64,000 nucleotides of DNA. Origin: Phycomyces blakesleeanus NRRL 1555(-) (lineage: Eukaryota; Mucoromycota; Mucoromycetes; Mucorales; Phycomycetaceae). A program made the translations under genes and the position numbers. The stretch covers positions 2,664,222 through 2,728,221 of the forward strand of contig NW_017265137.1 of NCBI RefSeq assembly GCF_001638985.1, read 5' to 3'. A model generated the notes under the pieces. It ran no database searches. It was not told the origin of the DNA and saw only the letters and a list, made by a program, of their open reading frames with translations. Of the stretch, positions 50,853 to 62,536 are shown in pieces (position 1 is the stretch's first letter; every line of letters begins with the position of its first letter).

Positions 50853-52601
50853 TGGATCATCACATTTCTTGCTAATATTGTGCTTCTGACATTCAGGGCA
50901 AGAACGAATAATCTCTTTAGTCTCTTCATATATACTAGTCTAGTGTAAGCCTTGTGAATGAAGATCATTCACTATAGCTTGACTTCCAAAGTAACCAAAC
51001 GAATGTATTTATTTTAGTAAGTCATTATGCTTTTTTTCAGGAGGTAACATGTAGTTGGACAACTCTGAAGCATTTTCGACGAGTTGCATTGCAAGTACAT
51101 TTAGCACTCTGTCTTTACTATATTTTTTCTTTTGAACAATAACTCTGTTTTTAGCTTATAAGTTATTTGTTCTGATTTTTCTCAATCCATCATTTTTCAC
51201 CAGTATGTCACTATCCTCTAGAGAATACAAGCGGCTTAGCAAATCAGATAGTTTGTTCAACAAACCAGGAATATGAACCACCTTAAAATCAAAGTCAAGG
51301 AGTGTCTCAATCCAGCCAATCATCATCAGATTAGTGATTTTTTGAGTGTGAAGATAAATGAGTGCTCGATGATCAGTAAAAATTGTGAACTGTCGGCCCC
51401 ACAGAAATGGACAGAATTTTTCAAGCGCCAAAACGACTGCATATAATTCTCTTTTAGTTGTGCTCCATCGTTGCTGCGATGGGCTTAAGGAAGTTGATAC
51501 AAAGCTGATATATTTATCATGCCCTTGTTCATCTCGCTGAAACAATAAGCAAGCTGCTCCATAAAGGGATGCATCTGTGGCCACATACATTTCACGTGAC
51601 ATATCTGCGTAATGAAGAATTAAATCTTGATGCAATGTCTTTTAGTGCTTTAAAGCTTTTCGTCTGCTCATCTGTCCATTGACCAGACACATTCTTGGCA
51701 TGACTCAAACGTGAAATAGGCTCAGCTACCTTCGAAATCATAGGAATATAATCTTTGAAGTAATTGATCAAACCCATGAATTGCTGAATCTGTTTCGCAG
51801 TTGTAGGAATAGGCCATTTGTCAACATTTGTTAACTTTCACTTATCAACCTTGGTGCCTGTCTCATTGACGACAAAACCAAGCAATCTCACTGAATGTTG
51901 AAACCAGACACACTTTTCCGAGTTCAGAATCAACTTCACGGATGACAATTTTTCAATAACTAATTTTACATCTTTGACATGCTATTCAAATGTTTCACTG
52001 ACAACAATATAATCATCAACAAAATTTTGTACACAGTTAATCTTATCAAATAAAGTAGCCATGACATGTTGAAACTGTGAAGTAAGCATCTTCAAGTCAA
52101 AACAGTCTTTAATAAAGCTATACTGTTGCCCATCTAAGTGAGTGAATGTCAGTTTATGTACATTCTCAGATGCAACTTTGAAACGATGATACACATTGGA
52201 TAAGTCGAGTGTGGTAAAGAATTTCTTTCTATTTAAGTTTTGAAATATTATTTGAATTTTTGGAATTGGAAAATTGAATGTGGAAGGTAAGATCTAATTT
52301 AACAATCACACATCTAAACACACTCTATGACTAACAATCTCACCAGCTTTGTTTCTCTTTAGAACAAGTAACATTGGACTGTTGACAAAAGTATTAGTCT
52401 TGGACTTGACAATAGTTCTTGTCTCAAGTCATTCTTTTACTTGTTTGTCAAGTATTGGTCTTAGAGCGTGCTGTATAAAATACTGCTGTCTGTAAGCTGT
52501 AGCGTCTTTCTTAGTAGGTAAATGAGTAATAAATTCTGATACAAAACAATATGACTCAATGGGAATATTTTTATTTTCCTCCAGTAATGCTTTAATAGAG
52601 C
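50852..52601 (-). pseudogene. Gypsy pol: reverse transcriptase, RNase H and integrase zinc finger
   Basis: RT: TTLDLSNVYHRFKVASE, FDLKMLTSQFQHVMATLFD, and the catalytic FVDDYIVVS near 52010; then GLINYFKDYIPMISK. RNase H: MYVATDASLYGAACLLFQRD, RELYAVVLALEKF and FTDHRALIYL, with an intact-looking Asp-Glu-Asp set. Integrase zinc region: HSFGYFGSQAIVND and IIRSCPECQKHNISKK. Interrupted by TGA, TAA and TAG codons and several frameshifts; the YVDD box is changed to FVDD but keeps both Asp. Confidence 0.88.
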
Positions 52602-52604
52602 TCA
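52602..52604. repeat. 3-bp target duplication of CACTA element 1, left
   Basis: tca here and again at 57074-57076. Confidence 0.8.
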
Positions 52605-52932
52605 CACTACGGGAAAAAAGGGGCATTTTTTGTAATTGTGACTTCGTTTTTGGCCTATAATAATTAAAAAATCATCAAAAAATCAAAATGAAACAAAAAA
52701 CTCTCTATTTTTTGAATAGCTGACAAAAAGTAAATTGACTACCTAGAATTAAATCTCAGAAGAGATAAACATTCATTTTGATTATAGATTTTACATTTTT
52801 AGCAAGTGTAGCTTGCAATTGATAGCTATTAAAAGTCAGAAGTAAAAAGAGAGGAAAATATCTAAACTTTTTGCAGAGGACAAAATATATTAAGACAATT
52901 TGAAAAAAAATATATTACAAAAAAAACACAAA

Positions 52933-55548
52933 TTATATGTCTCTGTATTGACCAAGATTCAGTTTTTGCCCACGGTTTAGTTCCAGCCAGACAATATATT
53001 TTGTTGTTGTTGTTTTTGTTATGCTGCTTGTTGCATCTGAAACTACCAGACCAACCAACTTCTTGACATCTACCAGGTGGACTACCTTTGGCTTCATTTG
53101 TCCATTTTTTGCCACTGGCACACCATTGTATTCTTCAACAGAATAAACCTGCACTAAGGCAAGTAGCCATCTTTTTCCAGAATTCTCATGCTCAAAAAAG
53201 AGAACAACCTTACCAAAAAAAATCCTTGATGATAGGAGTATACCTCTGATGTACATTATGAAACAGGTCAACCTGGACCTGTAGACAAACGTGATGGGCC
53301 TCTCTTAGTGGGGTTTGGGCGAATGAAGAGTCAATCACACAGTCATTAACAAAAGCCTTGCGGCTTGTTGTTATGACCAGTTTAATCCTGCTACATTCAA
53401 CTCCCTTCGATTCATAGAAAGCTTGAATCAGAATCGGAAGGCAAGAGATGCCTTTGAAACTTTCATCAATCAATCTACATCTCAAAGACCCCCAGAACTC
53501 AATGTCTGATTTGGCACCAACATGCTCACCTCCCTCTGTCAATGGCCAACCAGCTGAGGAGTCGTTATAAGAGAGTACCCGGGACTTTGGCTGTTCTGTG
53601 TTCTGTTTTGCCAAGCTTCTAATTTACCTCGTCCATGTCAAGCCAAGCATTATATTGTCAGCATTGGTTCCTATTGCCAACTTACTCTTTATTGCTTTTG
53701 AGTATTCCCTGATAGCTCTCTCTACACATCTTGTACTGTATTCTCTTGGAGGCCCATACTCTATTATCATTGCTGGATAATGTTGGAGAAGGTGTTGGCT
53801 GATGGTGAAGATAGTAATATCAATGTCTCCATTGGCAAACAAGGTTTCCAGGTAAGTGTTCCAAGCAATGATGTTTCTAAAAAAAAAGAGAAGCTAAGTT
53901 AGTATATGTGATAAAATAACTATATCAGCTACTATTAAAGCTTACTTTCTAATTGAGGTTTGCTCCTCTGCTGATAACTCCCAGCTCATGAGTAGGCTGC
54001 ACGCCTTCACTAAGCCAAGCAGTGCATTCCAGGCAACTTGGTCGTGAACACGCTCTGCCACCAGCGTAGGAACAACGAACAAGAAAAAATCGGCCCAGTC
54101 TACAGCCCTAAAGTATCCAGACCTTGTTGACACATTGATTCATGCACCATGAAATGAAGTGGGGATTGTGCTTCTTGTCATTGCCATGGCAGCACCAATT
54201 TCCCTTTGTGCAGCAAGAGAAAGGACCAGAGAATTCTTCTCTCCATATTTACTACAAACGAGTCCTCAGACCTGCTTTGCAATACCATGGCATAAGCCAT
54301 GCATCTCATCCAATGCAAAAAACAGTGGACTAGAAAAGGAAGAGAGTTTGGCAAGAGACGATTATCTATTTAACCCGGTCCTGTCAGACGAACTTGCTTC
54401 ATCATAGTTTTGGAAACTTTCCTTCGTGCAGATGGTAGTTGCAAGGGAGGTGCAGAAGTACTGGCCACGCCCGGGTGTCTGCCCAACAATGTTACAAATT
54501 CTGCAACCAGACTTACTCATGTGTCCAACATGGCAGGCCAACTTTGCCAAGGCTGGGATGTCACCCGTGGTCATCAAGACGTGTACCTTTGCTCAAATTG
54601 TCTTGGTTGGTGTCTTAACCACCATTCCTGCATACTGCAACACAAAAAGATCATTAATTATTGGCTTCATATATGACCAGAAGTCAGCAGCTGCGCCTGG
54701 TCCAGGGATCATTGCAATCTAGATCATACGACTGCGTTCGTAATGGATCATTAGCAAAAGGTTCAAGATTGTAGCATGAACAATTGTCACAGAACCAGGG
54801 GTGTTGTGAGGTGCAAAACCATCAACTGACAATGAGATTGCTATGTCATTCTCCCCAGAAAAAATATGCTTCATCTGCTGATATGCCTGCCCATCAAAGA
54901 CATTGGACACAGTACTATCTTGGCTTGGTTGGTGGAGGTGACAGTATTGCATATCTGCTTTTGTGGTTTCGTTTGTCAGAGCAAGAGCAAGCTGATCAGC
55001 CAAAGGTAATTGTACCATTGTCATGACTGGAACCAGTTTGTTGGCATGGTCTTGATTGTTACTGTCCTCTTTGTATCTGGCCTCACCTCAGTTAGAACAT
55101 GCGGTGATGTTTGTCTCGTTGAACAGCATGCATCCCTTATGACAAATGTCATACTTCTTTTCCTCAATGCTTGAGAAACGCTTCAAGAGTTCACTGGCGT
55201 AATATGGTGTCGATGCTCTGTAAGTGAGACCATCGAGGTCAGTGTTATTGTTACTACTAGTGCTTTAAACGTTAATTGTGTTTGAAGTATTAATATTGTT
55301 AATATATAGCTTGTCTTTTTTATCATTTGTTTTTCTCAAACTCACTTAATTATCAAGCTAGGGACTGCAACTGAAGCAGGCTGGCTAGATATCAAAAATG
55401 AAGTGACTTCAGGTACTTCTTCATTGTTCATATTTTCCAGTTGATTTTTCAGGTATAGATTTCGGCAAAACTTAGCCTTTTGTCTACTACTACAAGGTTT
55501 TTTGCAAGAATGGCATTTATAGGAGAGGGTTTTTTTAATTGATGGCAT
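52933..55548 (-). pseudogene. CACTA/Plavaka-like transposase, broken
   Basis: Starts MPSIKKTLSYKCHSCKKPC at 55548 with a cysteine-rich finger, and an intron begins at a GTGAGT after PSLIIK. The next exon has YRASTPYYASELLKRF and YDICHKGCMLF, then an in-frame TGA replacing a Cys in a CxxC. The core (55024-54719) reads HIFSGENDIAISLSVDGFAP and VTIVHATILNLLLMIHYER. A second part (about 54690-54370) gives KVHVLMTTGDIPALAKLACH and VGHMSKSGCRICNIVG. The C-terminal blocks are 54133-53942, 53842-53624 and 53614-53210, with stops and shifts between. This motif order is that of fungal CACTA-group transposases. Confidence 0.78.
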
Positions 55549-55846
55549 TTTTAAATAGCTAAATTGAGTAACTTTGGTAAGAGTGAAGACAATTATTTTC
55601 TCAATACGCGTCTTTAAACTTAATCCATTGAAGGCAACAATGATATAGACAATTCGAATTCCTTCAAGAGACTCAAAAGGCGTAACAACACGTGGTATGT
55701 AGTTATTGCAGCTATTATAATAATAACAATAAACCCCATTAAACCAATAGAATTTCCGAAATAAATCTGATAGCAATCAGAAAAAAATTTTCTTTCTCTT
55801 TTCCTTTTTTTCATCACAAACCTATATTTCTGATTTTTTTAACATC

Positions 55847-56430
55847 ATGAACAATACTGATTATACAGTTATCCAAGTACTTCAGGGTATGCAAGAAACA
55901 CTTTGGGGTGTGCAAGAAACACTTCTTGTTTTGCAAAAAGGACAAGAAGCACTCCAAAAGAAACAAGTACTGCTCAGACTCAAGATTGCCAATATTTGTA
56001 AAGACATGAATGGTCGAGAAAGCCCAGAGCCAACAACAGTCCATAATGTAAGAAATAATAAAACGAAGTAAAGTATACAACCTAATATAAAATCACACAG
56101 AATCTTAGTGGGGCAATTCCAAGACCTGTACCAAATATCAAAGATATAACACTGGTACACATCTACAGAATGATGAGCCATGATCTTGAAGTTGAACTGG
56201 ATAAGGAAAACAAGGCAATTATCAATACTTGTACACGTCTTGTCTGCAATGAACTGGCCTCCATTCCTTCTGTGCAAGCTCTAGGACCAAATCCAAACTG
56301 GAGTGCAATCTCTCAAGAAGACAAGAACTTGGCGTGCACCAGACACACGTGTCTACTCAGAAACAATGGTATAGACTTTACCAGATGCCACAAGAACTGG
56401 GTGTCTGTCACAAAAGTCAGCCAATTATAG
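55847..56430 (+). CDS. Intact spliced accessory protein of CACTA element 1, unknown function
   Basis: Two exons, 55847-56047 and 56101-56430, with a clean 53-bp intron (AAT|GTAAGA..CACACAG|AAT), give 176 residues ending in TAG. Residues 10-50 form a coiled coil with a repeated phrase (GMQETLWGVQETLLVLQKG). After the splice: SGAIPRPVPNIKDITLVHIY, then a helical domain with CTRLVCNELASIPSV, NPNWSAISQEDKNLACTRHT and a C-terminal RCHKNWVSVTKVSQL. I do not recognise the domain. It lies head-to-head with the transposase start (about 300 bp apart) and, unlike the transposase, has no stop or frameshift. It might be a second transposition protein or selected cargo. Confidence 0.6.
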
Positions 56431-56570
56431 AAAAACTGTAAGAAGCAACAATAGATTGTAAGTCTGTGTCTGGTAGATACTATAGCATAGTATATCAATT
56501 ATCAATAAAATATGTAGTGAATAAAATGATATCTAGCCAGTATAATTTATATGTAATAAACTATTCTTTG

Positions 56571-56695
56571 TTATAACTACTAATAAAACATTTTTTATAA
56601 GATTTACTTCTATTACAACAACCAATAAAACATTTTTTATAAGATTTACTTCTGTTACAACAACCAATAAAATACTCTTTTATAAGAACCTTCAT
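56571..56695. repeat. Three tandem ~42-bp units near the CACTA 1 right end
   Basis: Units start with AATAAAACATTTTTTATAAG and continue with TTTACTTCTATTACAACAACC. The second copy is near-perfect and the third is partly degraded. Possible subterminal transposase-binding region. Confidence 0.8.
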
Positions 56696-57076
56696 TGAAA
56701 AATATTTTTTTGAACCAATTAAAATAATTAATAATCTAAGCTCTGTAAAAATAAAACCCAATTAAGTGGATATTATTTGCAAAGTGGCCAATGATTGTAG
56801 ATATAAGATTAAGCTAAAAATTATAACACCCAATAAAAGTGAATTTTAAACCAAAGCTTATATATATATGTATCAATAAAAAGTCAAGTATAAGTTTCAA
56901 AAATGTGTATCGGTAAATGAATAAAACCTTACATCTGTTGAAGGGGGGAGTTATACAGTAATCCATAAAAGGTAGGAGAGGAAAAAGTGGGTAAGTTCAT
57001 TTCACCCTCCTGAGCAGCCCTCTGGGTGGCTCCCCAGGGAACCTACAGGGGCACCTCTTTTTTTCCCATAGTGTCA

Positions 57077-57316
57077 CAAATTCTGCTCATTGCTGTGCTG
57101 TGCTAGCTGACAAATTATTAGGTTCAAACTTTTTCTCTTTATCAATATTTAGATTTTTATAAATGGCAGCATAGTCTTTTGCATTATCTGAATAGACATA
57201 TTTTCTTTTGCTATCATATGCAACATTAATTAATACAATATTCATCTTTGCCAAAATATCTCTTCCAAAGAGAATATCAAAATTAAAACTCAGATTAAAC
57301 TCTAATATCTCTGATG
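57077..57316 (-). pseudogene. Gypsy protease C-terminal segment between the two insertions
   Basis: Reads SEILEFNLSFNFDILFGRDI, then an LAKMNIVLINV strand, AYDSKRKYVYSD and the linker to RT. The ILFGRDIL motif is the conserved retropepsin ILG-type strand. An in-frame stop follows STAQQ. Confidence 0.85.
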
Positions 57317-57319
57317 CAT
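57317..57319. repeat. 3-bp target duplication of CACTA element 2, left
   Basis: cat here and again at 62537-62539. Confidence 0.8.
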
Positions 57320-57985
57320 CACTATGAATGAAATTGGTGTGACTGTCACTAATAGTAGTGGATATGTCACTAATTTATTTTAATTAACCAATCAAATTGG
57401 TTCTAGAGTTTGATAAAAATATTAAAAAAAGGTGAAAAAGATAAAGTTGTATTTAAGAGCAAAATAACATAATAGAAATGTCTTTTTTTTACATTTATAT
57501 CATATAGAGAGTATAGCAATTTGATTTATTTATTTTTTATTTGAAATCGTAAAACTTTTTTTTTATCTCATTGCCAAGATTGTTGTATTTTGACAATACC
57601 ACTAATCAATGTAGCAGACCAACTATCTTTCCCACTAATTTACCAAAAGTGCGCAATTTAAATTGATTTTTTTTATATATTATTTTGCTTAAATTTTTAC
57701 TTTGCATTTATTTTTTTCCTTTCATCATACACTGACCCATATTTAATTTAAGTATTTTTTAAAATCCCAATTTTTTTCAATGAAAATATACAACTTCTTT
57801 ATATCTTTTTATTATTTTAACGTATAGCTAGAGCTCTGAAATAATTATGAGTAATATATATTAGCTATGTGAATAGGTGTATGTAATTTATTAGAAAGTT
57901 TAATAGTAAGTATGGAATCCATTATTTTTTCTAAGTTCTTTGATTCGATTTGGCATTGACATGCAATGTGCTTTCACTACTTTCT

Positions 57986-58960
57986 TTAGTATTTTTTCCA
58001 TTCTTCTTGAAGAGCTCTGGCCAACGAGTGTGAATTTGTTGGCTTTACCCTTCTAGCTCTCAGCTGGCGTTCCAAGTGTGCCCAAATGTTTTCTATTGGG
58101 CTCAGATCAGGGCTGTTTGCTGGCCATGTCATCACTGGCAGATTCACCTCTTCTTTGTATTCTTTTGCCAAAATACCTTTATGGCAGGGTGCATTATCTT
58201 CTTGGAAAATGAACTTGCCATCTTTCCTTTGCTTAAGACATCGAAACCAGGACATAAAATGAAGTGGTAAGAGTCTTATGTATCTCGTCTGATTTAGCAT
58301 GCCATCGACAATTACAAGTTTTCCCACTCCACCAGCCCAAATGCACCCCCAGACCATCACTAAGCCTCCTCCGCCTTTTACTCTTGGACGTACATAGCCT
58401 CTTCTATATTTCTGTGCTGGAGTGCACCAAACACGCACATTTCCTGCCCTTAAATAGACCATGAATCTGGACTCATCACTCCAGATTACCCAATTCTACT
58501 GTTGATTGCAACAATGAGCATCTCTTGCAAACTTTAAACTGTTTTTTATGTGCCTTTCCTTTAGCAAAGGCTTCTTTGCAGCAACACAAGAGCATAAACC
58601 AATCTTTTTTAAGGAATTACAAACAGCATCCCTCTTGATGGGTACATCTGAAGATTCCTGAATTTCAGCTGTAATCACGTCAAATGTTACAGTTGGGTCA
58701 TTGCGCGCAATTTTTCTCAGAGCTCTCAAATCACAATCATTCAAGAGAACAGATCTCCCTTCACGTTTTTTGGTAAGGGCAGTACCCGTTTTCCTCACTC
58801 TCTCAATGGTTGTTATCACTGTCATGTAGGGTAGCTCATACTTGCGCGCAATCTTAGCCATGGGAATTCCAAAGTCATAAGCACCCACAATCTTGCCTTT
58901 TCTGTAATCTGAAAGTTTGAGACTCTTTTTATGAGATTGTTTAATGATTTTAGGAGACAT
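57986..58960 (-). pseudogene. Tc1-like DD34E transposase with a single premature stop
   Basis: Starts MSPKIIKQSHKKSLKLSDYR at 58960 and ends at TAA 57986, about 324 codons. The N-terminal paired helix-turn-helix includes IVGAYDFGIPMAKIARKYEL and a GRSVLLN linker. Catalytic triad: WSDESRF (Asp), FQEDNAPCHKG (Asp) and SPDLSPIENIW (Glu), with 34 residues between the second Asp and the Glu, as in Tc1. One in-frame TAG follows CNQQ, at a position where relatives often have Trp. I could not identify matching terminal repeats, so the element boundaries are open. Confidence 0.88.
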
Positions 58961-58962
58961 GA

Positions 58963-60758
58963 GAAGATTTGATTGAGAAAAAGAATGAAAAAATAAATAA
59001 AAACAACAATGGGTGCTTTTTCTCAAAATTTTCTTTTTGGTAATATACATAAACTTATTCAAGGTCAGTGCAAATAAACATTATCTTGAAGTTATTTTTT
59101 AAGATGATGGTAAATCTCTATAGCTATTTTATATATCTAATTTATATGACTTGCTCTCTATTTTATTTTTATCTGTTTTAATTTGCTAAAATAAAAGTAT
59201 ATTTTAATTATTGAAAAAACAAAAAGATATTTTTTATTGCTTGTGAAAGGAGTAAGGCATATTCCTGTTACAATTATAGAGGCTCGTGTTGACTTTATCC
59301 TAATAAGAACAAATAAGATACCAAGTATAACTGCAAGGATAAATGCACTGATCAACTATCTGTGAAAAAAGAAACAGAAGACAGATATCAGCGTATTCTT
59401 AGAAGAACAAAAGCTCATTCAACAGCAGTTTCACATGTATACAAGGCAATGCCAACATATTATGCATGATGACGGTATTGTAGAGATGAACTGAGGAAGA
59501 TTGAGTAGTCAACAAAAGTTTTACTACTCCTTGAGACTCAAGGAGTTAATTTTGAAATATCTATTTGCTTTACACAAATTCAGAGGTCAATGAGTTGCTG
59601 TTCTTCTTCTTCAAGAAGTGATGAAGACTGACCACCAAACAAAGAAGTGACAAATCATACATATTAAATTTAGTATCATGCAAGATATTTCATTAATACT
59701 TTTCGTTATTAAAAAATATGCTGACAAAGTTAAGCAGAGAAGTTCAAGAAGAACAGTTGAGGTATGTATAGATTGTTCAAATGTAAAACTTAATACACTG
59801 ACTAAATTATATTTTTAAAAGTAGCCTTGATGAGACAGAAAGTAGTGTGACAGTCTCATCACCAAGAAGAAATATGCGGAGCCATCGAATTTAATTTTTT
59901 TGAACTCCCTGTTATTTCTATCTTTCAAAACAACAACAAAAATTCTCTTTACAATCTCTCTTTTTTTAATCAATGACAAATTGACTCATTTCCTCTACTT
60001 TTTTCTATTACTTTTTTGGTAATCACATTCAAACAACATGTACCACTCAAAATTCAAGACACTTTCGATATAAAATTATCACAATTGTTTTTTGATTTTT
60101 AAAAAAGACTAATGCAACTAGAAAAATACATTTTTTTGCAGTTTTTTTTTCAAGCAGCTACTATATAATACACTCTCAACTTCCTTTCACAAAATACAGC
60201 CAGTGTAAGTTATAGTCTTATTAAAGTGATATTTTATAGGGTATGCTAAATAATCTGGCTAGCTATCAATGAGTAGGTGCATCTAGTTACTTGTTGCTTG
60301 TGCTGCAGCATGGTAGCTACCAGACAATCTTTGAATACAAACAAATTATAAGGGTAAGCTTACTAGACTATGTGTTTTTACTTTGTATATTAACTTGTTT
60401 TTGTAGACTTTGTCTTAAATCACAATTACTTGATGCTGTTAATGAATATACTTGAGGTAATTACAAAAAAATACTTTTAAGTATATATATTCACAGTATT
60501 CTTTACTTTAGCTTTACACAACACTGGAATAGAATTGCTTGAACATTCTTTTAATAGAGAAGCATCAACAATTATAATTAATAAAGAAGAGTTCTGCCAT
60601 TTATAGCTGATATATCTAAAGATATGTATTACTTGCATAAGTAATATATGAGCTAGTATATGTGCAAAATATATTGCTAGTATTATTATTAAGCTTGTAC
60701 ACAGATGTACATCATTATATGCCATGTGAAAGACATAGTATATCATATATTATATTAT
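58963..60758. other. AT-rich interior of CACTA element 2
   Basis: Mostly non-coding. A possible short spliced coding remnant at about 59730-59895 reads LSREVQEEQLR, a GTATGT donor, and SSLDETESSVTVSSPRRNM; too weak to call a gene. Confidence 0.4.
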
Positions 60759-62100
60759 ATACTCCAACAAAAGAATGTTTGGACCTCTCCCAAAAATCGC
60801 AAGAAAAAGTGATATTTTTTAAAGTTAAAATCTTAATTTCTCTTTATTCTACTAATCAAACCCACAATGGAAATCTCATCTTCATCAAAAACCAAGCATG
60901 GTTCTTATTATAAAGCTGATGACTTGAAATATGATGGCATCATATACTTGCATTTGACTGAAATCAGTTCAACCAAGATCTCAGCCATAGTTCAGATAAA
61001 GCTGTCAACTGTGAAGAAGATTATTAAGAGATTCCAGAAGGCAGGCTCACCCTTGTCTGGAAAGAGCTCTGGCCGATCTAAAATAGTAAACAAGAGGACA
61101 GAAAGGCACCTTGTGCAGATTGTTTGTACGGACCCATTCGCCAACTATGATCAGCTGAGGTTGGCATTGAGAGAGATAGAGATTTTTGTCTGCAGAGCTA
61201 CAGTAATCAGCTCCCTCAGGAATCTTGGCTTTGGTTCTTATATTGCAGCTCATAAGCCAGCTTTGACAGAAAGACACAAGAAGACATGATTGCAATGGGC
61301 GAAGGATCATGTCAATTGGACAGATGACTAATAGAGTAGCATAGTTTGGTCTGATGAGTCTAGATTCACAGTTGAGAGTAACAATGGATGTGCTAGAGTG
61401 ATTAGAAAAGTTAACAAAAGGTATTCAGAAGATCATATTATTCAAGGAACGAAGTTGGCGTAAAGTTAGTGTCATGATCTGAAGCTGTTTCTGGACTGGT
61501 GGTTTTGGACCCTTGGCATTACTTGAAGGCAATGTAAACCAAGAAGTATATGTCGACACTCTGTCTCAGAAATTTGTATCTTGGGTTAAAAATCTGTCAG
61601 AGAAATATCAGAAGGACTTCAAGCTCCAAGAAAATGGTACTAGCTGCCATACTGGGGCCTATGCAGAGTGGTGGAAAGAGACCTATAAAATTAAAAACTT
61701 TGAGTACTGGCCTGCTCAAAGTCCAGATCTAAATCTAATAGAGCATGTTTGGTGGGCTCTTGAGATCAAATTGAGTAAAGTACGAGCCAGCATACTAAAT
61801 GTCAATGAGTTGAAGATTGCAATTCAATGAGAGTGGGAGAACATAGACCTCAAACTTGCTTCACAGTTGGTGGGAAGTATGTCCTCCCAATGCCAGGCAG
61901 TAATTGACGCCAAAGGTGGTCATACTCACTATTTAACCTTTTTTTTTGACAATTCGATAATAAACATGTATATATTTTTGTATTCGAAGTTTGAAGCTCT
62001 TAACTATACTCATTGACGAGTGGTTGCATGTTGAATATAAATCATATTTTTTGGCATGAGAAATTTACTCACAGAGGTCCAAACATTCTTTTGGGGAGTG
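60759..62100 (+). mobile_element. Tc1-like transposon with terminal inverted repeats
   Basis: The left end reads TACTCCAACAAAAGAATGTT and continues TGGACCTCT. The right end on the opposite strand reads CACTCCCCAAAAGAATGTTT then GGACCTCT, with TA dinucleotides next to both ends. The size of about 1.34 kb is typical for Tc1. Confidence 0.82.
60867..61926 (+). pseudogene. Tc1-like transposase, inactivated
   Basis: Starts MEISSSSKTKHGSYYKADDL. The helix-turn-helix part includes ISAIVQIKLSTVKKIIKRF and SGRSKIVNKRTERHL. In-frame stops follow RHKKT (TGA) and NWTDD (TAA TAG). The catalytic parts are IVWSDESRFTVES, QENGTSCHTG and SPDLNLIEHVWW. The second catalytic Asp is replaced (EN in place of ED/DN), so the enzyme would be dead even without the stops. 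Another TGA precedes SCFWTGGFGP, at a position where Tc1 proteins have Trp. Confidence 0.85.
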
Positions 62101-62536
62101 TATAGTCCATTGTATAGTCTATAGTATAATACACCATATAGTACATAGTATAGTATATCATATAGTATATTGTACAGCCTATTGTATATTTCTATTATAT
62201 ATTTCCATTGTATATTCTACTGCGCAGCAAGTGTATGAATAAAAATAAAATCTACTAATTTTGCCACCAATTTTTCCATATATGAATTTATTACCAAGCT
62301 TTTATTACCAATTTTTCTATATATGGGTTTACTACTATGCTTTTACTACCAATCTGTTTGAAACTAAGTCAATCAAGCATGCTGTCTTACTATTCAGTAA
62401 ATTAGTGGCAATACCTCTATGAGTAATGGCAAGCATAGCTCATTTATCACCAATTTCTTCTGCTTTAGCATAATGTGACTAGCCACCAGATTTCATGCAA
62501 ATTAGTAGTATTACCACACCAATTTTACTCATAGTG

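Larger units (their letters stand above)
52605..57073 (-). mobile_element. CACTA-type DNA transposon 1, inserted in gypsy pol
   Basis: Terminal inverted repeats begin CACTACGGGAAAAAAGGGGC on the left and CACTATGGGAAAAAAAGAGG on the opposite strand at the right. A 3-base duplication (tca) flanks them, as expected for the CMC/EnSpm group. The element is 4469 bp. It encodes a broken transposase on the minus strand and a small intact spliced gene on the plus strand. Tandem ~42-bp units lie near the right end. Confidence 0.9.
57320..62536. mobile_element. CACTA-type element 2, non-autonomous, carrying two Tc1-like transposons
   Basis: The ends are inverted: CACTATGAATGAAATTGGTG at left, and CACTATGAGTAAAATTGGTG on the opposite strand at right (about 20 of 22 alike), flanked by the 3-base duplication cat. 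The length is 5217 bp. I find no CACTA-type transposase inside. The interior holds a Tc1-like copy at 57986-58960, AT-rich sequence, and another at 60759-62100. CACTAAT and CCAATTT motifs recur near the ends. Confidence 0.8.

Noticed and set aside
35320..61926. TGA read as tryptophan (alternative genetic code)
   Set aside because: Host genes use TGG for Trp throughout and have no in-frame TGA; stops in the elements are explained by decay.
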